Shown here: piece after piece, positions 6,289 through 12,867 of the stretch
Position numbering within the stretch: position 1 is the first letter of the stretch
How the letters are laid out: each line of letters opens with the position of its first letter
NCBI GenBank assembly: GCA_046583095.1
Contig: JAYGDB010000035.1
Span: 1 to 12,867 of the forward strand
Length of the DNA stretch: 12,867 bases
Origin: JAJDAN01 sp046583095
GTDB lineage: Bacteria; Myxococcota_A; UBA9160; UBA4427
Reading direction: 5' to 3'
Notes under the pieces: model-generated
Databases searched by the model: none
Told to the model about the DNA's origin: nothing
What the model saw: the letters and a program-made list of their open reading frames with translations, nothing else
Made by a program: the position numbers and the translations under genes

Positions 6289-7845
6289 GTGGACAACCGT
6301 AAGGGACGCATCATTGCAATCTGGATCTGGACTCTCGTTCCGGTCCTGACCCAGCTCTGGATCGTCACGGAGTACCGCACTGATCTGATCATTCGCGACG
6401 AATTCCGGCACATCCTGCCCAGAGTCCAGCACCTCCTCGAGGGCGAGTTCTCGTTCGCCGCCGATCTCTGGGCAAACCAGAATGTTCATCGACCTGTTCT
6501 CCCCCTGCTCTTCATCATGGCCAACGCGTACTTCGCGAGTTGGAACGTGCTCTACGAGACGCTGGCGGGCTTCGCTGGCTATGTCGCACTTCTGATCGTA
6601 CTCACACGCGCGCAGTTGAGAACATTTCGAACGATCGGCCTGGATGCCCTCAGTTGGTCGATCCCCGTCGTTTCCTTCCTCCTCTTCTCCATGACCTCAT
6701 GGAAGATCTTCTACATGGGCTATGCCGCGTTGCAGCACAGCTTTTCGATCCTTGGCGTCGTATTCGGGCTCTTCGTTCTCGGGCGTTCGGAGCGGCCGCT
6801 GCGGGCGCTCTCGGGAGCCGCGCTGCTCGGCATCGTGGCCACGCTCTCGTTTGCGCCTGCCCTGGTCTTCTGGCCGGCCGGCTGCTTCGTGCTGGCCTGT
6901 AAGAGGACCGAGACCCTTCGAGATCGAACCCTCCACCTCGCGCTCTGGGTCGCCGTATCGATCGTTGTCGTCAGCATCTACATGATCGACATGGCGCCCC
7001 GTGATCTGCACTTCAGCTTTCTTCCCCGCCTGTTGGAGAAGCTCGAATTCACGCTCGCCTTCGTGGGTGCGCCGATCTGCAACTACAATCTGAATGGCGC
7101 AGTCATCGCAGGACTCGGTGGCTTGCTCGCGCTCCCTGCCCTTGCACTGTATCTCGTCTTCTTCAAGAGGGTCTCCGTCTCCGTCGTGGCGCCCTACGTC
7201 TCGCTCGGGTTGTTTTCGTTCGGGGCGGGCTTCCTGACGAGCATGGGCCGGCTCTACTTGCAGGTTGAGGTTGTACTTCAGAGGGACTGGAAGATATTCG
7301 CCTCCCCACTCTGGATCGCACTCGCCGTCCTGACCTGCCTGGCACTCCAGCTTCTCGCGCAGACTCGACGTGTCGGGCCGATCGCCTCGGACGGAAATTC
7401 GGGGCCTGGCGAAGAAGGCGCCAACAGTCATGCATCTGGCATTGAAGTCGCCACCCCGTTGTCGGTGCGATCCAGGACCATGCTGGATGGGTGCATGGCC
7501 ATCGCACTGCCCACGGCCATGGCGATCGTCATGCTGTCCTTCTGGCTCACGAATTTCACAGAAATCGATCTGTATGAGCGCAGACACATTCCGCTGGCTC
7601 GTTTGAGCGCCCGGATTCAAGACAAGCCCCTGCCCTCCGTGCTACGGATTCCATCGTTTCGGCAAGACTTGTCCAAGGCCACGAAGCGATCGGCAAGAAT
7701 TGCAGCACAGAGGTTTGCGGAGTTGCAGGGTATGCCCGTCACGTACAAGGAACTAAGAGCGCTACATTCGGACGTCGATCGTGAAGGCAGTGCGTGGCGA
7801 ATGAACTTCCTGCGTCGCCATCGGCTAGCCATCTACAGGGACTGA
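6289..7845 (+). CDS. Polytopic membrane protein, possible GT-C-type glycosyltransferase
   Basis: A 518-residue inner-membrane protein with about ten hydrophobic segments. The first extracytoplasmic loop, after a single N-terminal helix, holds R36-D-E-F-R40 and then L-W-A-N-Q-N-V-H-R-P (60-69). An acidic motif in this position is typical of GT-C glycosyltransferases that use lipid-linked sugar donors. A later S-M-G-R-L-Y-L-Q segment followed by Q-R-D-W-K-I-F resembles G-R..S-R-Y-type loops I recall from uncharacterised membrane proteins of this kind. A long hydrophilic insertion (about 362-398) and a soluble tail (about 430-518) flank the last helix. I cannot name a substrate. The start is GTG with AAGG 4 nt upstream. 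The exported AlkP/sulfatase-fold gene starts 44 bp after its stop, so the two are probably co-transcribed. Confidence 0.75.
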   Translation: MDNRKGRIIAIWIWTLVPVLTQLWIVTEYRTDLIIRDEFRHILPRVQHLLEGEFSFAADLWANQNVHRPVLPLLFIMANAYFASWNVLYETLAGFAGYVALLIVLTRAQLRTFRTIGLDALSWSIPVVSFLLFSMTSWKIFYMGYAALQHSFSILGVVFGLFVLGRSERPLRALSGAALLGIVATLSFAPALVFWPAGCFVLACKRTETLRDRTLHLALWVAVSIVVVSIYMIDMAPRDLHFSFLPRLLEKLEFTLAFVGAPICNYNLNGAVIAGLGGLLALPALALYLVFFKRVSVSVVAPYVSLGLFSFGAGFLTSMGRLYLQVEVVLQRDWKIFASPLWIALAVLTCLALQLLAQTRRVGPIASDGNSGPGEEGANSHASGIEVATPLSVRSRTMLDGCMAIALPTAMAIVMLSFWLTNFTEIDLYERRHIPLARLSARIQDKPLPSVLRIPSFRQDLSKATKRSARIAAQRFAELQGMPVTYKELRALHSDVDREGSAWRMNFLRRHRLAIYRD

Positions 7846-7878
7846 ACCCGGTCGAGTTGGGGCACAGAGATCCGGTGC

Positions 7879-7882
7879 GGAG
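7879..7882 (+). promoter_or_regulatory. Ribosome-binding site deciding the start at 7890
   Basis: GGAG lies 7 nt before the ATG at 7890. It selects this start over an in-frame GTG at 7794 that would overlap the preceding gene by 52 bp and put 32 hydrophilic residues ahead of the signal peptide. Confidence 0.7.
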
Positions 7883-7889
7883 ATCGCAA

Positions 7890-9383
7890 ATGGCTGCGGG
7901 GGATCGTGGTGAGGCCGAGCGGTCCACGGCTCGCGATCTGATCGCGGTCGCACTGGTCGCACTTCTACTGCCCACCGGCCTGGCACCCGACGCGCGAGCC
8001 AGCGATCCGGATCGAGTTCCCGAGGTGTCCGACACAACAAGCCCCGCGCGGTCCCAAGCGGAACGACCCAACGTGGTTCTCCTGAGTATAGACACACTCC
8101 GGCGCGACCACTTGCCGATCTACGGCTACGACAAGAACACGAGCCCGCATCTCCAGGAATTTTCCAAGCGTGCAGTGGTCTTCGACTCGGCGATCACGCC
8201 ACACACCAACACTGCTCCCGCCCATGCCAGCATGATGACCGGCAAGTACCCGGGTAGCCACGGCATCCTCGACAACTGGGCCGCGTTGCGTGTTGATGTC
8301 GATACACTGGCCGAGGTGTTGTCTCGCGAGGGCTACCAGACGGGTGCCTTCCTGAGCGGACTGACGCTCTCGACCCATACGCAACTCCAGCGCGGCTTCG
8401 ACGTATACGACGCCCCGACTGCTCCGCGCCGGCAGCGCCGTGCGGATCGCACGTGGGCGAAGGCGGCACACTGGCTGAGACAGGTGGCGGCCAAGGAAGA
8501 GCCGATCTTCCTCTTCCTTCACTTCTATGACCCGCACAACCCGTACAATCCACCGGACGGCTTCGGCAGGCGGTTCGGGCAACGACGAAAGTTCGAGAAG
8601 GGCGACGTCGATCACGCTCGCAAGAGCTACCTCGAAAACGATTCGCCCCAGTTCGTGAGTGAAGTCATTTCGCGCTATGACGGTGAGATCGCCTACGCGG
8701 ACCACCATGCAGGGAAGCTCTTTGCGCAATTGAAGGAGCTGGGACGCATGTCGAACACCCTCCTGATCTTCACCTCGGATCACGGCGAAACTCTCTTCGA
8801 GCGGGACTGGGTCTTCGATCACGGCTGCAGGTTGTACGATGAACAGACGAGGGTACCTCTCGTGATCCGCTTCCCTGCGGACCAATATGCCGGGAAGCGG
8901 ATCCAAGCCCAGGTAAGCCATGTCGATTTGATGCAGACGATTCTGGAGAGACTCAGCCTGGAGACGACCGAGCAGCTGGAGGGCAATTCTCTTATTCCCC
9001 TGATTGCTTCCAGCGGAAAGAACGAGCGCCGAACCGAGCACCCGCAGCCGATGTTCAGCATCGCGAGGCTCTGCAAGAAGAGGCTCGGCACACACGCGGC
9101 AGAGGTAGGCGGGGGCAAGCTCATCTCCGGTGCCAGAACGCCCGACTACAAGCTCATCGAGTACCCCGGCCTCAATGACGGAAAACTGATCCACCTCTTC
9201 GATCTGCACGCAGATCCGCTCGAGCTAAAGAATCTGGCGCATGAGTACCCCGACGTGACACAGAGACTCACCACTGAACTCGAACAGTGGCGCGCAGTCA
9301 CGCAACTTTCGAAACCGACCGAGGTTCTACAACTGGCACCGGAGCTGAAGGAGTCCCTCCGGAGCCTTGGGTACGCCGAATAG
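7890..9383 (+). CDS. Secreted AlkP-superfamily 'sulfatase'-fold enzyme with Thr at the nucleophile position
   Basis: From ATG 7890 this is a 497-residue exported protein: charged N-terminus, hydrophobic L-I-A-V-A-L-V-A-L-L-L, and a probable signal peptidase I site after A-R-A. Core motifs are L-L-S-I-D-T-L-R-R-D (metal ligand D68), T108-A-P-A-H112 followed by A-S-M-M-T-G at the nucleophile loop, and T-S-D-H-G-E (D297-H298). As in the gene at 1420-2817, the formylglycine site C/S-x-P-x-R is T-x-P-x-H, so standard sulfatase chemistry is unlikely. A Thr-nucleophile phosphohydrolase or transferase in the periplasm is a reasonable alternative. The C-terminus ends L-R-S-L-G-Y-A-E, matching the other copy's L-K-A-L-G-Y-L-R. 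It lies between a GT-C-like membrane protein and an MFS transporter with 44-46 bp gaps, consistent with one operon. Confidence 0.88.
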   Translation: MAAGDRGEAERSTARDLIAVALVALLLPTGLAPDARASDPDRVPEVSDTTSPARSQAERPNVVLLSIDTLRRDHLPIYGYDKNTSPHLQEFSKRAVVFDSAITPHTNTAPAHASMMTGKYPGSHGILDNWAALRVDVDTLAEVLSREGYQTGAFLSGLTLSTHTQLQRGFDVYDAPTAPRRQRRADRTWAKAAHWLRQVAAKEEPIFLFLHFYDPHNPYNPPDGFGRRFGQRRKFEKGDVDHARKSYLENDSPQFVSEVISRYDGEIAYADHHAGKLFAQLKELGRMSNTLLIFTSDHGETLFERDWVFDHGCRLYDEQTRVPLVIRFPADQYAGKRIQAQVSHVDLMQTILERLSLETTEQLEGNSLIPLIASSGKNERRTEHPQPMFSIARLCKKRLGTHAAEVGGGKLISGARTPDYKLIEYPGLNDGKLIHLFDLHADPLELKNLAHEYPDVTQRLTTELEQWRAVTQLSKPTEVLQLAPELKESLRSLGYAE

Positions 9384-9429
9384 CGGCTCAGACTCCCTCG
9401 TCTGGCGAAGCAGGTCCCGGACGACCGAC

Positions 9430-10722
9430 ATGCAACGGCGACGTAGGAAGGAAGACGATTTGGAGAAGACGAGAACTTACGTGGTTGCCGGCGCGTTCGG
9501 CAATATTCTGGAATGGTACGACTTCGCGGTTTTCGGGTTCCTGGCTCCGGTCATCAGCTCGCAGTTCTTCCCCGCCGATGATCGCTTCGCCGGGCTGATC
9601 AAGGTCTACGGCGTCTTCGCGGCCGGCTACCTGATGCGACCGATCGGGGGCATGCTCTTCGGCCACCTCGGCGATCGTTTCGGTCGGAAACGCGCGCTCG
9701 AGCTGTCGATCCTGATGATGGCCTTGCCCACATTCCTGGTGGGATGTCTTCCGACGCACGACCAGATCGGAACCAGTGCCGCACTCCTGCTGATTGTGCT
9801 GCGTCTCGCACAGGGAGTCTCGGTCGGCGGCGAGCTGATCGGCTCCATGTCCTACATCGTGGAGACGGCGCCCCCCGGAAAGCGGGGTCTGTACGGGAGC
9901 TGGACCCTGTTCACGGCGATTGGAGGCATCCTGGTCGGATCGATCGCCGTCACGTGGCTCCGAAGTGCACTCGACGCAGAGGCCCTTGCGGCCTGGGGCT
10001 GGCGGGTTCCATTTCTGTTCGGAGTCGTCATCGCCGCAGTCGGGATCTGGCTGCGCCTCGGCTTGCCCGAATCGGAAGCCTTCGAAAAGGCTTCGCAGGA
10101 GGATGACTCGGACCGATCCCCGGTCGTTCGTGCAATTGCCGAGGCGGGTGGACGCATCGCCCACCTGAGTGCCCTGCTGGCGCTGTATGGGACGAGCTTC
10201 TACATGCTCTTCGTGTGGATGCCCACCTATTACACCGACATCCTCGATCCACCGATTCCGCACGCGTACATGGTCAACACCGTGTCGATGGTGCTGCTGC
10301 TCGCCCTGCTGCCCGTCGCCGGCGCCCTGTCCGACCGCTTCGGGCGGCGGCGCGTTCTGCTGGCCGCAATGAGCCTCAACGCACTACTCGTCTACCCGCT
10401 CTTCATGGCCGTCGATACCGGCGAGATTGCCTTCGCGCTGGCAGCACAGCTGGGATTCGCGGTGCTGGTCGCCTCGATCCAGGGGCCGATGCCGGCCTAT
10501 ATGGCCGAGATGTTTCCCACTCGGATCCGCGCCAGCGCACTCGGCATCAGTTACAACGTCACTCTGGGCCTGCTCGGCGGAACGGCGCCGCTCGTCGCCA
10601 CCTGGCTCATTTCGTCGACGGGCGACATGGCCGCTCCGGCCTTCTATCTCATGTTCCTGTCCGCAGTCAGCATCGTCGCCCTGCTCACGCTTCGGGTCCG
10701 GGAGGGTGGCCCGCTCCCCTAG
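9430..10722 (+). CDS. MFS transporter, metabolite:H+ symporter (MHS) family
   Basis: A 430-residue, 12-helix major facilitator protein. The N-terminal G-N-I-L-E-W-Y-D-F is the signature of the MHS family (ProP, KgtP, ShiA and citrate carriers). MFS motif A appears twice (G-H-L-G-D-R-F-G-R-K-R and L-S-D-R-F-G-R-R-R), as does R-L-A-Q-G-V-S-V-G-G-E. Known substrates are organic acids and zwitterions such as betaine, proline and taurine. The taurine-aminotransferase-like gene downstream makes an amino acid or amino-sulfonate substrate plausible, but this is inference. The start is uncertain: ATG 9430 has only a weak GGA upstream. TTG 9460 (420 residues) has AGGAAGGAAG just before it and leaves the usual short N-terminus. 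An upstream TTG at 9367 overlaps the previous gene and is unlikely. Confidence 0.9.
   Translation: MQRRRRKEDDLEKTRTYVVAGAFGNILEWYDFAVFGFLAPVISSQFFPADDRFAGLIKVYGVFAAGYLMRPIGGMLFGHLGDRFGRKRALELSILMMALPTFLVGCLPTHDQIGTSAALLLIVLRLAQGVSVGGELIGSMSYIVETAPPGKRGLYGSWTLFTAIGGILVGSIAVTWLRSALDAEALAAWGWRVPFLFGVVIAAVGIWLRLGLPESEAFEKASQEDDSDRSPVVRAIAEAGGRIAHLSALLALYGTSFYMLFVWMPTYYTDILDPPIPHAYMVNTVSMVLLLALLPVAGALSDRFGRRRVLLAAMSLNALLVYPLFMAVDTGEIAFALAAQLGFAVLVASIQGPMPAYMAEMFPTRIRASALGISYNVTLGLLGGTAPLVATWLISSTGDMAAPAFYLMFLSAVSIVALLTLRVREGGPLP
9445..9454 (+). promoter_or_regulatory. Strong Shine-Dalgarno-like AGGAAGGAAG before TTG 9460
   Basis: This purine tract ends 5 nt before an in-frame TTG (9460) of the MFS gene and is the best ribosome-binding site near its 5' end. 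It raises the possibility that the true start is TTG 9460 rather than ATG 9430. Confidence 0.4.
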
Positions 10723-10862
10723 CAAGACCTCGGTCACACGCCGGGCCGAACCGATCTGCTGCTCCAGGGCAACGAGCACCTGCTCGGGATCGGATCGCCG
10801 CGGGCAGTTCTCTGGCTGCTCGATCCAGCGAATGACTCCATCTGCATCGGCCGGTTCTCATG

Positions 10863-10901
10863 CTTGCGCGTCTAGCGCAAGGCTGGCGTCTGGACGCCAG
10901 C
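10863..10901 (+). promoter_or_regulatory. Two adjacent hairpins upstream of the aminotransferase gene
   Basis: Hairpin one has arms CTTGCGC (10863-10869) and GCGCAAG (10875-10881), a perfect 7-bp stem with a GTCTA loop. Hairpin two starts at the next base, with arms GCTGGCGTC (10882-10890) and GACGCCAGC (10893-10901), a perfect 9-bp dyad with TG at its centre. No T-tract follows either. They lie 140 bp after the transporter stop and 51 bp before the aminotransferase ATG. That placement fits operator sites or a structured leader for the catabolic genes, or a factor-assisted transcription end for the upstream operon. Confidence 0.55.
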
Positions 10902-10942
10902 GGCTCTGCGCGCGGTACATGGTGTATTCTGAGAAGAGCCCC

Positions 10943-10946
10943 GGAG
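10943..10946 (+). promoter_or_regulatory. Ribosome-binding site deciding the start at 10953
   Basis: GGAG lies 6 nt before ATG 10953. It favours this start over the in-frame ATG at 10860, whose extra 31 residues would be encoded by the hairpin region and match nothing in the family's N-terminus. Confidence 0.7.
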
Positions 10947-10952
10947 TCCGAC

Positions 10953-12293
10953 ATGCCTCCCCAATCAGACCTCGCGAAGCTCGATCTCGACAGCCTCTGG
11001 CATCCACTCACGCAGCACCACGGCCTCGAGGCGCGCATGCCCCGTGAGATCGTGTCTGGCGAAGGCGTCTTTCTCACCGACGCGCAGGGCCAACGTGTGC
11101 TCGACGGAGTCTCTGGGCTGTGGTGCGTCAACGTGGGCTACGGCCGCGAAGAGTTGGCAGACGTGGCGCGCGAGCAGATGACGAAGCTCGCGTTTCTGCC
11201 CGCTACGTTCGTTCACGCACCCGCGGCACTGCTTGCCGGCAAGCTACTCGACATGCTCGGTTACGCCGGCAAGGTCTACTTCACGAACAGCGGCTCGGAA
11301 GCCAACGAGGTCGCGTTCAAGATCGCGCGTCAGTACCAGGCGCAGACCGGATCACCCGGTCGCTACAAGATCATCGCGCGCTACCGCGGTTATCACGGAA
11401 ACACGCTGGGCGCCCTCTCTGCCACCGGGCAGGCCGAGCGCAAAATTGGTTACGGGCCGCTCGCGCCCGGCTTTCTTCATGTAGCTGCACCGGATCTCTA
11501 CCGAAACAATGGCGACGCGGCAGCTCATCTCGAAGAGACGATCGAAAGGGAAGGTGCAGAAACCGTCGCGGCGTTCATCATGGAGCCGATCATCGCGGGC
11601 GGCGGAGTTCTGATGCCGCCCGACGATTACCTGAAGCGCGTACGCGAGATCTGCAACCGTCACGGCGTGCTGTTGATCCTCGACGAGGTGGTCACCGCTT
11701 TCGGCCGCGTCGGTGCTGCCTTTGCACACCAGTTCTACGACGCCGAGGCCGATATTCTCACGCTCGGCAAGGGTCTCGCGAGTGGCTACCAGCCCCTCGC
11801 CGCCATGGTGGCCAAGCAGCACATCTTCGAGGCCTTCGAAGGCGAACCCGACGAGCTGCGCCATCTGCGCCACATCAACACCTACGGCGGACACCCGGTC
11901 GCTACAGCGGTCGGGCTGCGAAACATCCAGATCATGGAACGCGAGGAGCTCTTCGATCGAGCCACGAAGACCGGCGACGCGTTGCTCGGAAGGCTGCGCG
12001 GCCTGAAAGACCACCCGAATGTGGGCGACGTTCGCGGCCGTGGACTGCTGCTCGGCATCGAGTTGGTCGAGGAGAAGGCTGGAAAGACGCCGCTTGGCGC
12101 CGCGGGCGTGGCGTCGGTCGTCGGGCGCTGCGCGCGAGACGGCGTAATCATCGGCAAGACCACCAATACGACACCGGGCTACGGCAACGTGCTGATCCTC
12201 GCACCGCCGCTGGTGCTCGGCGAAGACGAGTCGGACCTGCTCGCCACGACGGTCGAGCGCGCGATCCGCGAGGAACTCCCCGCTTCGTCGTGA
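10953..12293 (+). CDS. Class III PLP aminotransferase, taurine-pyruvate aminotransferase-like
   Basis: A 446-residue fold-type I enzyme of class III. Motifs: W-H-P-L-T-Q-H near the N-terminus; N-S-G-S-E-A-N-E at 112-119 (phosphate binding); Y147-H148-G149 (cofactor stacking); L-D-E-V-V with D244 (pyridine nitrogen); and G-K-G-L-A-S-G-Y with the PLP Schiff-base lysine K273. The run L-S-A-T-G-Q, Y-G-P, P-G-F and the C-terminal G-D-V-R-G-R-G-L and V-I-I-G-K-T closely recall taurine-pyruvate aminotransferase (Tpa), which gives sulfoacetaldehyde and alanine. Beta-alanine, putrescine or other omega-amino donors remain possible. Its TGA overlaps the GTG of an acetate kinase gene by 4 bp, which suits the Tpa-Xsc-acetyl phosphate route. 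The 230-bp leader with two hairpins suggests its own regulation. Confidence 0.88.
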   Translation: MPPQSDLAKLDLDSLWHPLTQHHGLEARMPREIVSGEGVFLTDAQGQRVLDGVSGLWCVNVGYGREELADVAREQMTKLAFLPATFVHAPAALLAGKLLDMLGYAGKVYFTNSGSEANEVAFKIARQYQAQTGSPGRYKIIARYRGYHGNTLGALSATGQAERKIGYGPLAPGFLHVAAPDLYRNNGDAAAHLEETIEREGAETVAAFIMEPIIAGGGVLMPPDDYLKRVREICNRHGVLLILDEVVTAFGRVGAAFAHQFYDAEADILTLGKGLASGYQPLAAMVAKQHIFEAFEGEPDELRHLRHINTYGGHPVATAVGLRNIQIMEREELFDRATKTGDALLGRLRGLKDHPNVGDVRGRGLLLGIELVEEKAGKTPLGAAGVASVVGRCARDGVIIGKTTNTTPGYGNVLILAPPLVLGEDESDLLATTVERAIREELPASS

Positions 12294-12867
12294 GAGTCCT
12301 GGCAGTCAACGGCGGAAGCTCTTCGCTTCGTTGGGGACTATTCGAGACCGACGGCGACGTCGAAATCGCGGCCGGAGCAATCGAACGCGTGCACGATCCG
12401 CAGGCTGCTTGGACGGAAGCGCGCAGCGCACTCGCGAACCTGGCGCCCGATGCGGTTGGCCACCGCGTCGTCCACGGCGGCGAGCGATTCACAGAAGCTG
12501 TTCGCATCGATCAGGACGTTACCCAGGGCATCGAGGCGCAGGTTCCGCTCGCTCCGGTTCACAATCGACGGTGTTTGTTGGGGATTCGTGAAGCACAGCA
12601 ACTCTTCCCCGAGGTCCCGCACGTCGCCGTCTTCGACACCGCCTTTCACCAGTCGATGCCGGCGGCGGCCTATCGCTACGCGCTGCCCCAGCGGTTGTAC
12701 GAGAAAGATCGGATTCGTCGCTACGGCTTCCACGGAAGCTCGCACCGCCACGCCAGCGAACGGGCAGCCGCGATGCTGCCCGGCTCGACCGCTGCGTTCA
12801 CCGGCGTGACCGTGCATCTGGGCAACGGCTGTTCGATCGCGGCGATCGAAGACGGCCGGTCGGTCGA
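12290..12867 (+). CDS. ackA: Acetate kinase, N-terminal part (runs off the window)
   Basis: GTG at 12290 overlaps the aminotransferase TGA, and the frame is open to the window end (192 codons). It is an ASKHA-fold kinase interconverting acetyl phosphate + ADP and acetate + ATP. Motifs, by correspondence with the Methanosarcina enzyme: V-N7-G-G-S-S-S-L (N7, S10, S12), H-R59-V-V-H-G-G-E (R91), P-L-A-P-V-H91-N (H123), F-D116-T-A-F-H (D148), R-R-Y-G-F-H148-G-S-S-H (H180), and V-H-L-G-N-G near the end. The stretch between the first motif and H-R-V-V-H-G-G-E is about 32 residues shorter than in that enzyme. The Lys/Glu normally after G-S-S-S-x is Arg (R14), and H-N-P-A-N is H-N-R-R-C. A propionate kinase cannot be excluded. 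The last half of the gene is outside the window. Confidence 0.92.
   Translation, partial: MRVLAVNGGSSSLRWGLFETDGDVEIAAGAIERVHDPQAAWTEARSALANLAPDAVGHRVVHGGERFTEAVRIDQDVTQGIEAQVPLAPVHNRRCLLGIREAQQLFPEVPHVAVFDTAFHQSMPAAAYRYALPQRLYEKDRIRRYGFHGSSHRHASERAAAMLPGSTAAFTGVTVHLGNGCSIAAIEDGRSV

Noticed and set aside
6697..7620. 307-codon minus-strand frame opposite the membrane protein
   Set aside because: Composition (Glu/Arg/Asp/Gln-rich, no motifs) is what antisense of a hydrophobic membrane gene produces.
7794..7889. Longer GTG-started form of the plus-strand AlkP/sulfatase-fold gene
   Set aside because: It would overlap the preceding gene by 52 bp and place 32 polar residues before a clear signal peptide; ATG 7890 has GGAG at ideal spacing.
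7965..9209. Long minus-strand open frame (414 codons) opposite the AlkP/sulfatase-fold gene
   Set aside because: It is the mirror of a gene with clear motifs and high third-position GC; its own translation shows no domain or start signal.
9389..9404. CAGAC/GTCTG inverted repeat after the AlkP/sulfatase-fold gene as a terminator
   Set aside because: Only a 5-bp stem with a 6-nt loop and no T-tract; the next gene is close and probably co-transcribed.
9367..9429. TTG-started extension of the MFS transporter
   Set aside because: It overlaps the preceding gene's end, lacks a ribosome-binding site and adds a polar tail unlike MHS transporters.
10860..10952. Longer ATG-started form of the aminotransferase
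   Set aside because: The extra 31 residues are encoded by the two hairpins and do not fit the family; ATG 10953 has GGAG 6 nt upstream.

Overview
The window reads as a GC-rich, Gram-negative-type bacterial chromosome segment. It has exported AlkP-superfamily enzymes with a Sec-type signal or a lipoprotein-like N-terminus, Shine-Dalgarno-led ATG/GTG starts and dense short-gap operons. The exported 'sulfatases' beginning [IL]-S-I-D-T-L-R-x-D are common in deltaproteobacterial/Myxococcota-like and related environmental lineages, so I lean that way with low confidence. No rRNA, tRNA, CRISPR array, transposase or integrase was seen.

Layout. (1) Minus strand, 2817 to 111: a membrane-anchored AlkP/sulfatase-fold enzyme, then an acyltransferase-3 membrane protein; together they suggest modification of a surface glycan or lipid. 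(2) A 358-bp divergent region (2818-3175). (3) Plus strand, 3176-5963: three overlapping genes, namely a BNR/propeller-like protein of unknown function, a helical protein of unknown function, and an N10-formyl-THF-type formyltransferase with an intact Asn-His-Asp triad. (4) A 325-bp gap (5964-6288) with an open-frame fragment that lacks a start and, next to the following gene's ribosome-binding site, a strong 25-nt hairpin. (5) Plus strand, 6289-10722: a polytopic GT-C-like membrane protein, a second AlkP/sulfatase-fold exported enzyme and an MHS-family MFS transporter, separated by 44-46 bp. (6) A 230-bp spacer with two adjacent hairpins. (7) Plus strand, 10953 to the window end: a class III aminotransferase resembling taurine-pyruvate aminotransferase, overlapping by 4 bp a compact acetate kinase cut off by the window edge.

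How the genes may work together. The left two thirds look like an envelope-modification locus (acyl, formyl and AlkP-type chemistry plus a putative lipid-linked glycosyltransferase). The right third suggests amino-sulfonate or omega-amino-acid catabolism: an MHS symporter imports the substrate, the aminotransferase deaminates it, and acetate kinase recovers ATP from acetyl phosphate, the product of sulfoacetaldehyde acetyltransferase (Xsc) in taurine degradation. Xsc is not in the window, so this is a hypothesis.

The most notable direct observation is that both 'sulfatases' have T-x-P-x-H where formylglycine sulfatases have C/S-x-P-x-R. Neither should therefore be assumed to be a sulfatase.
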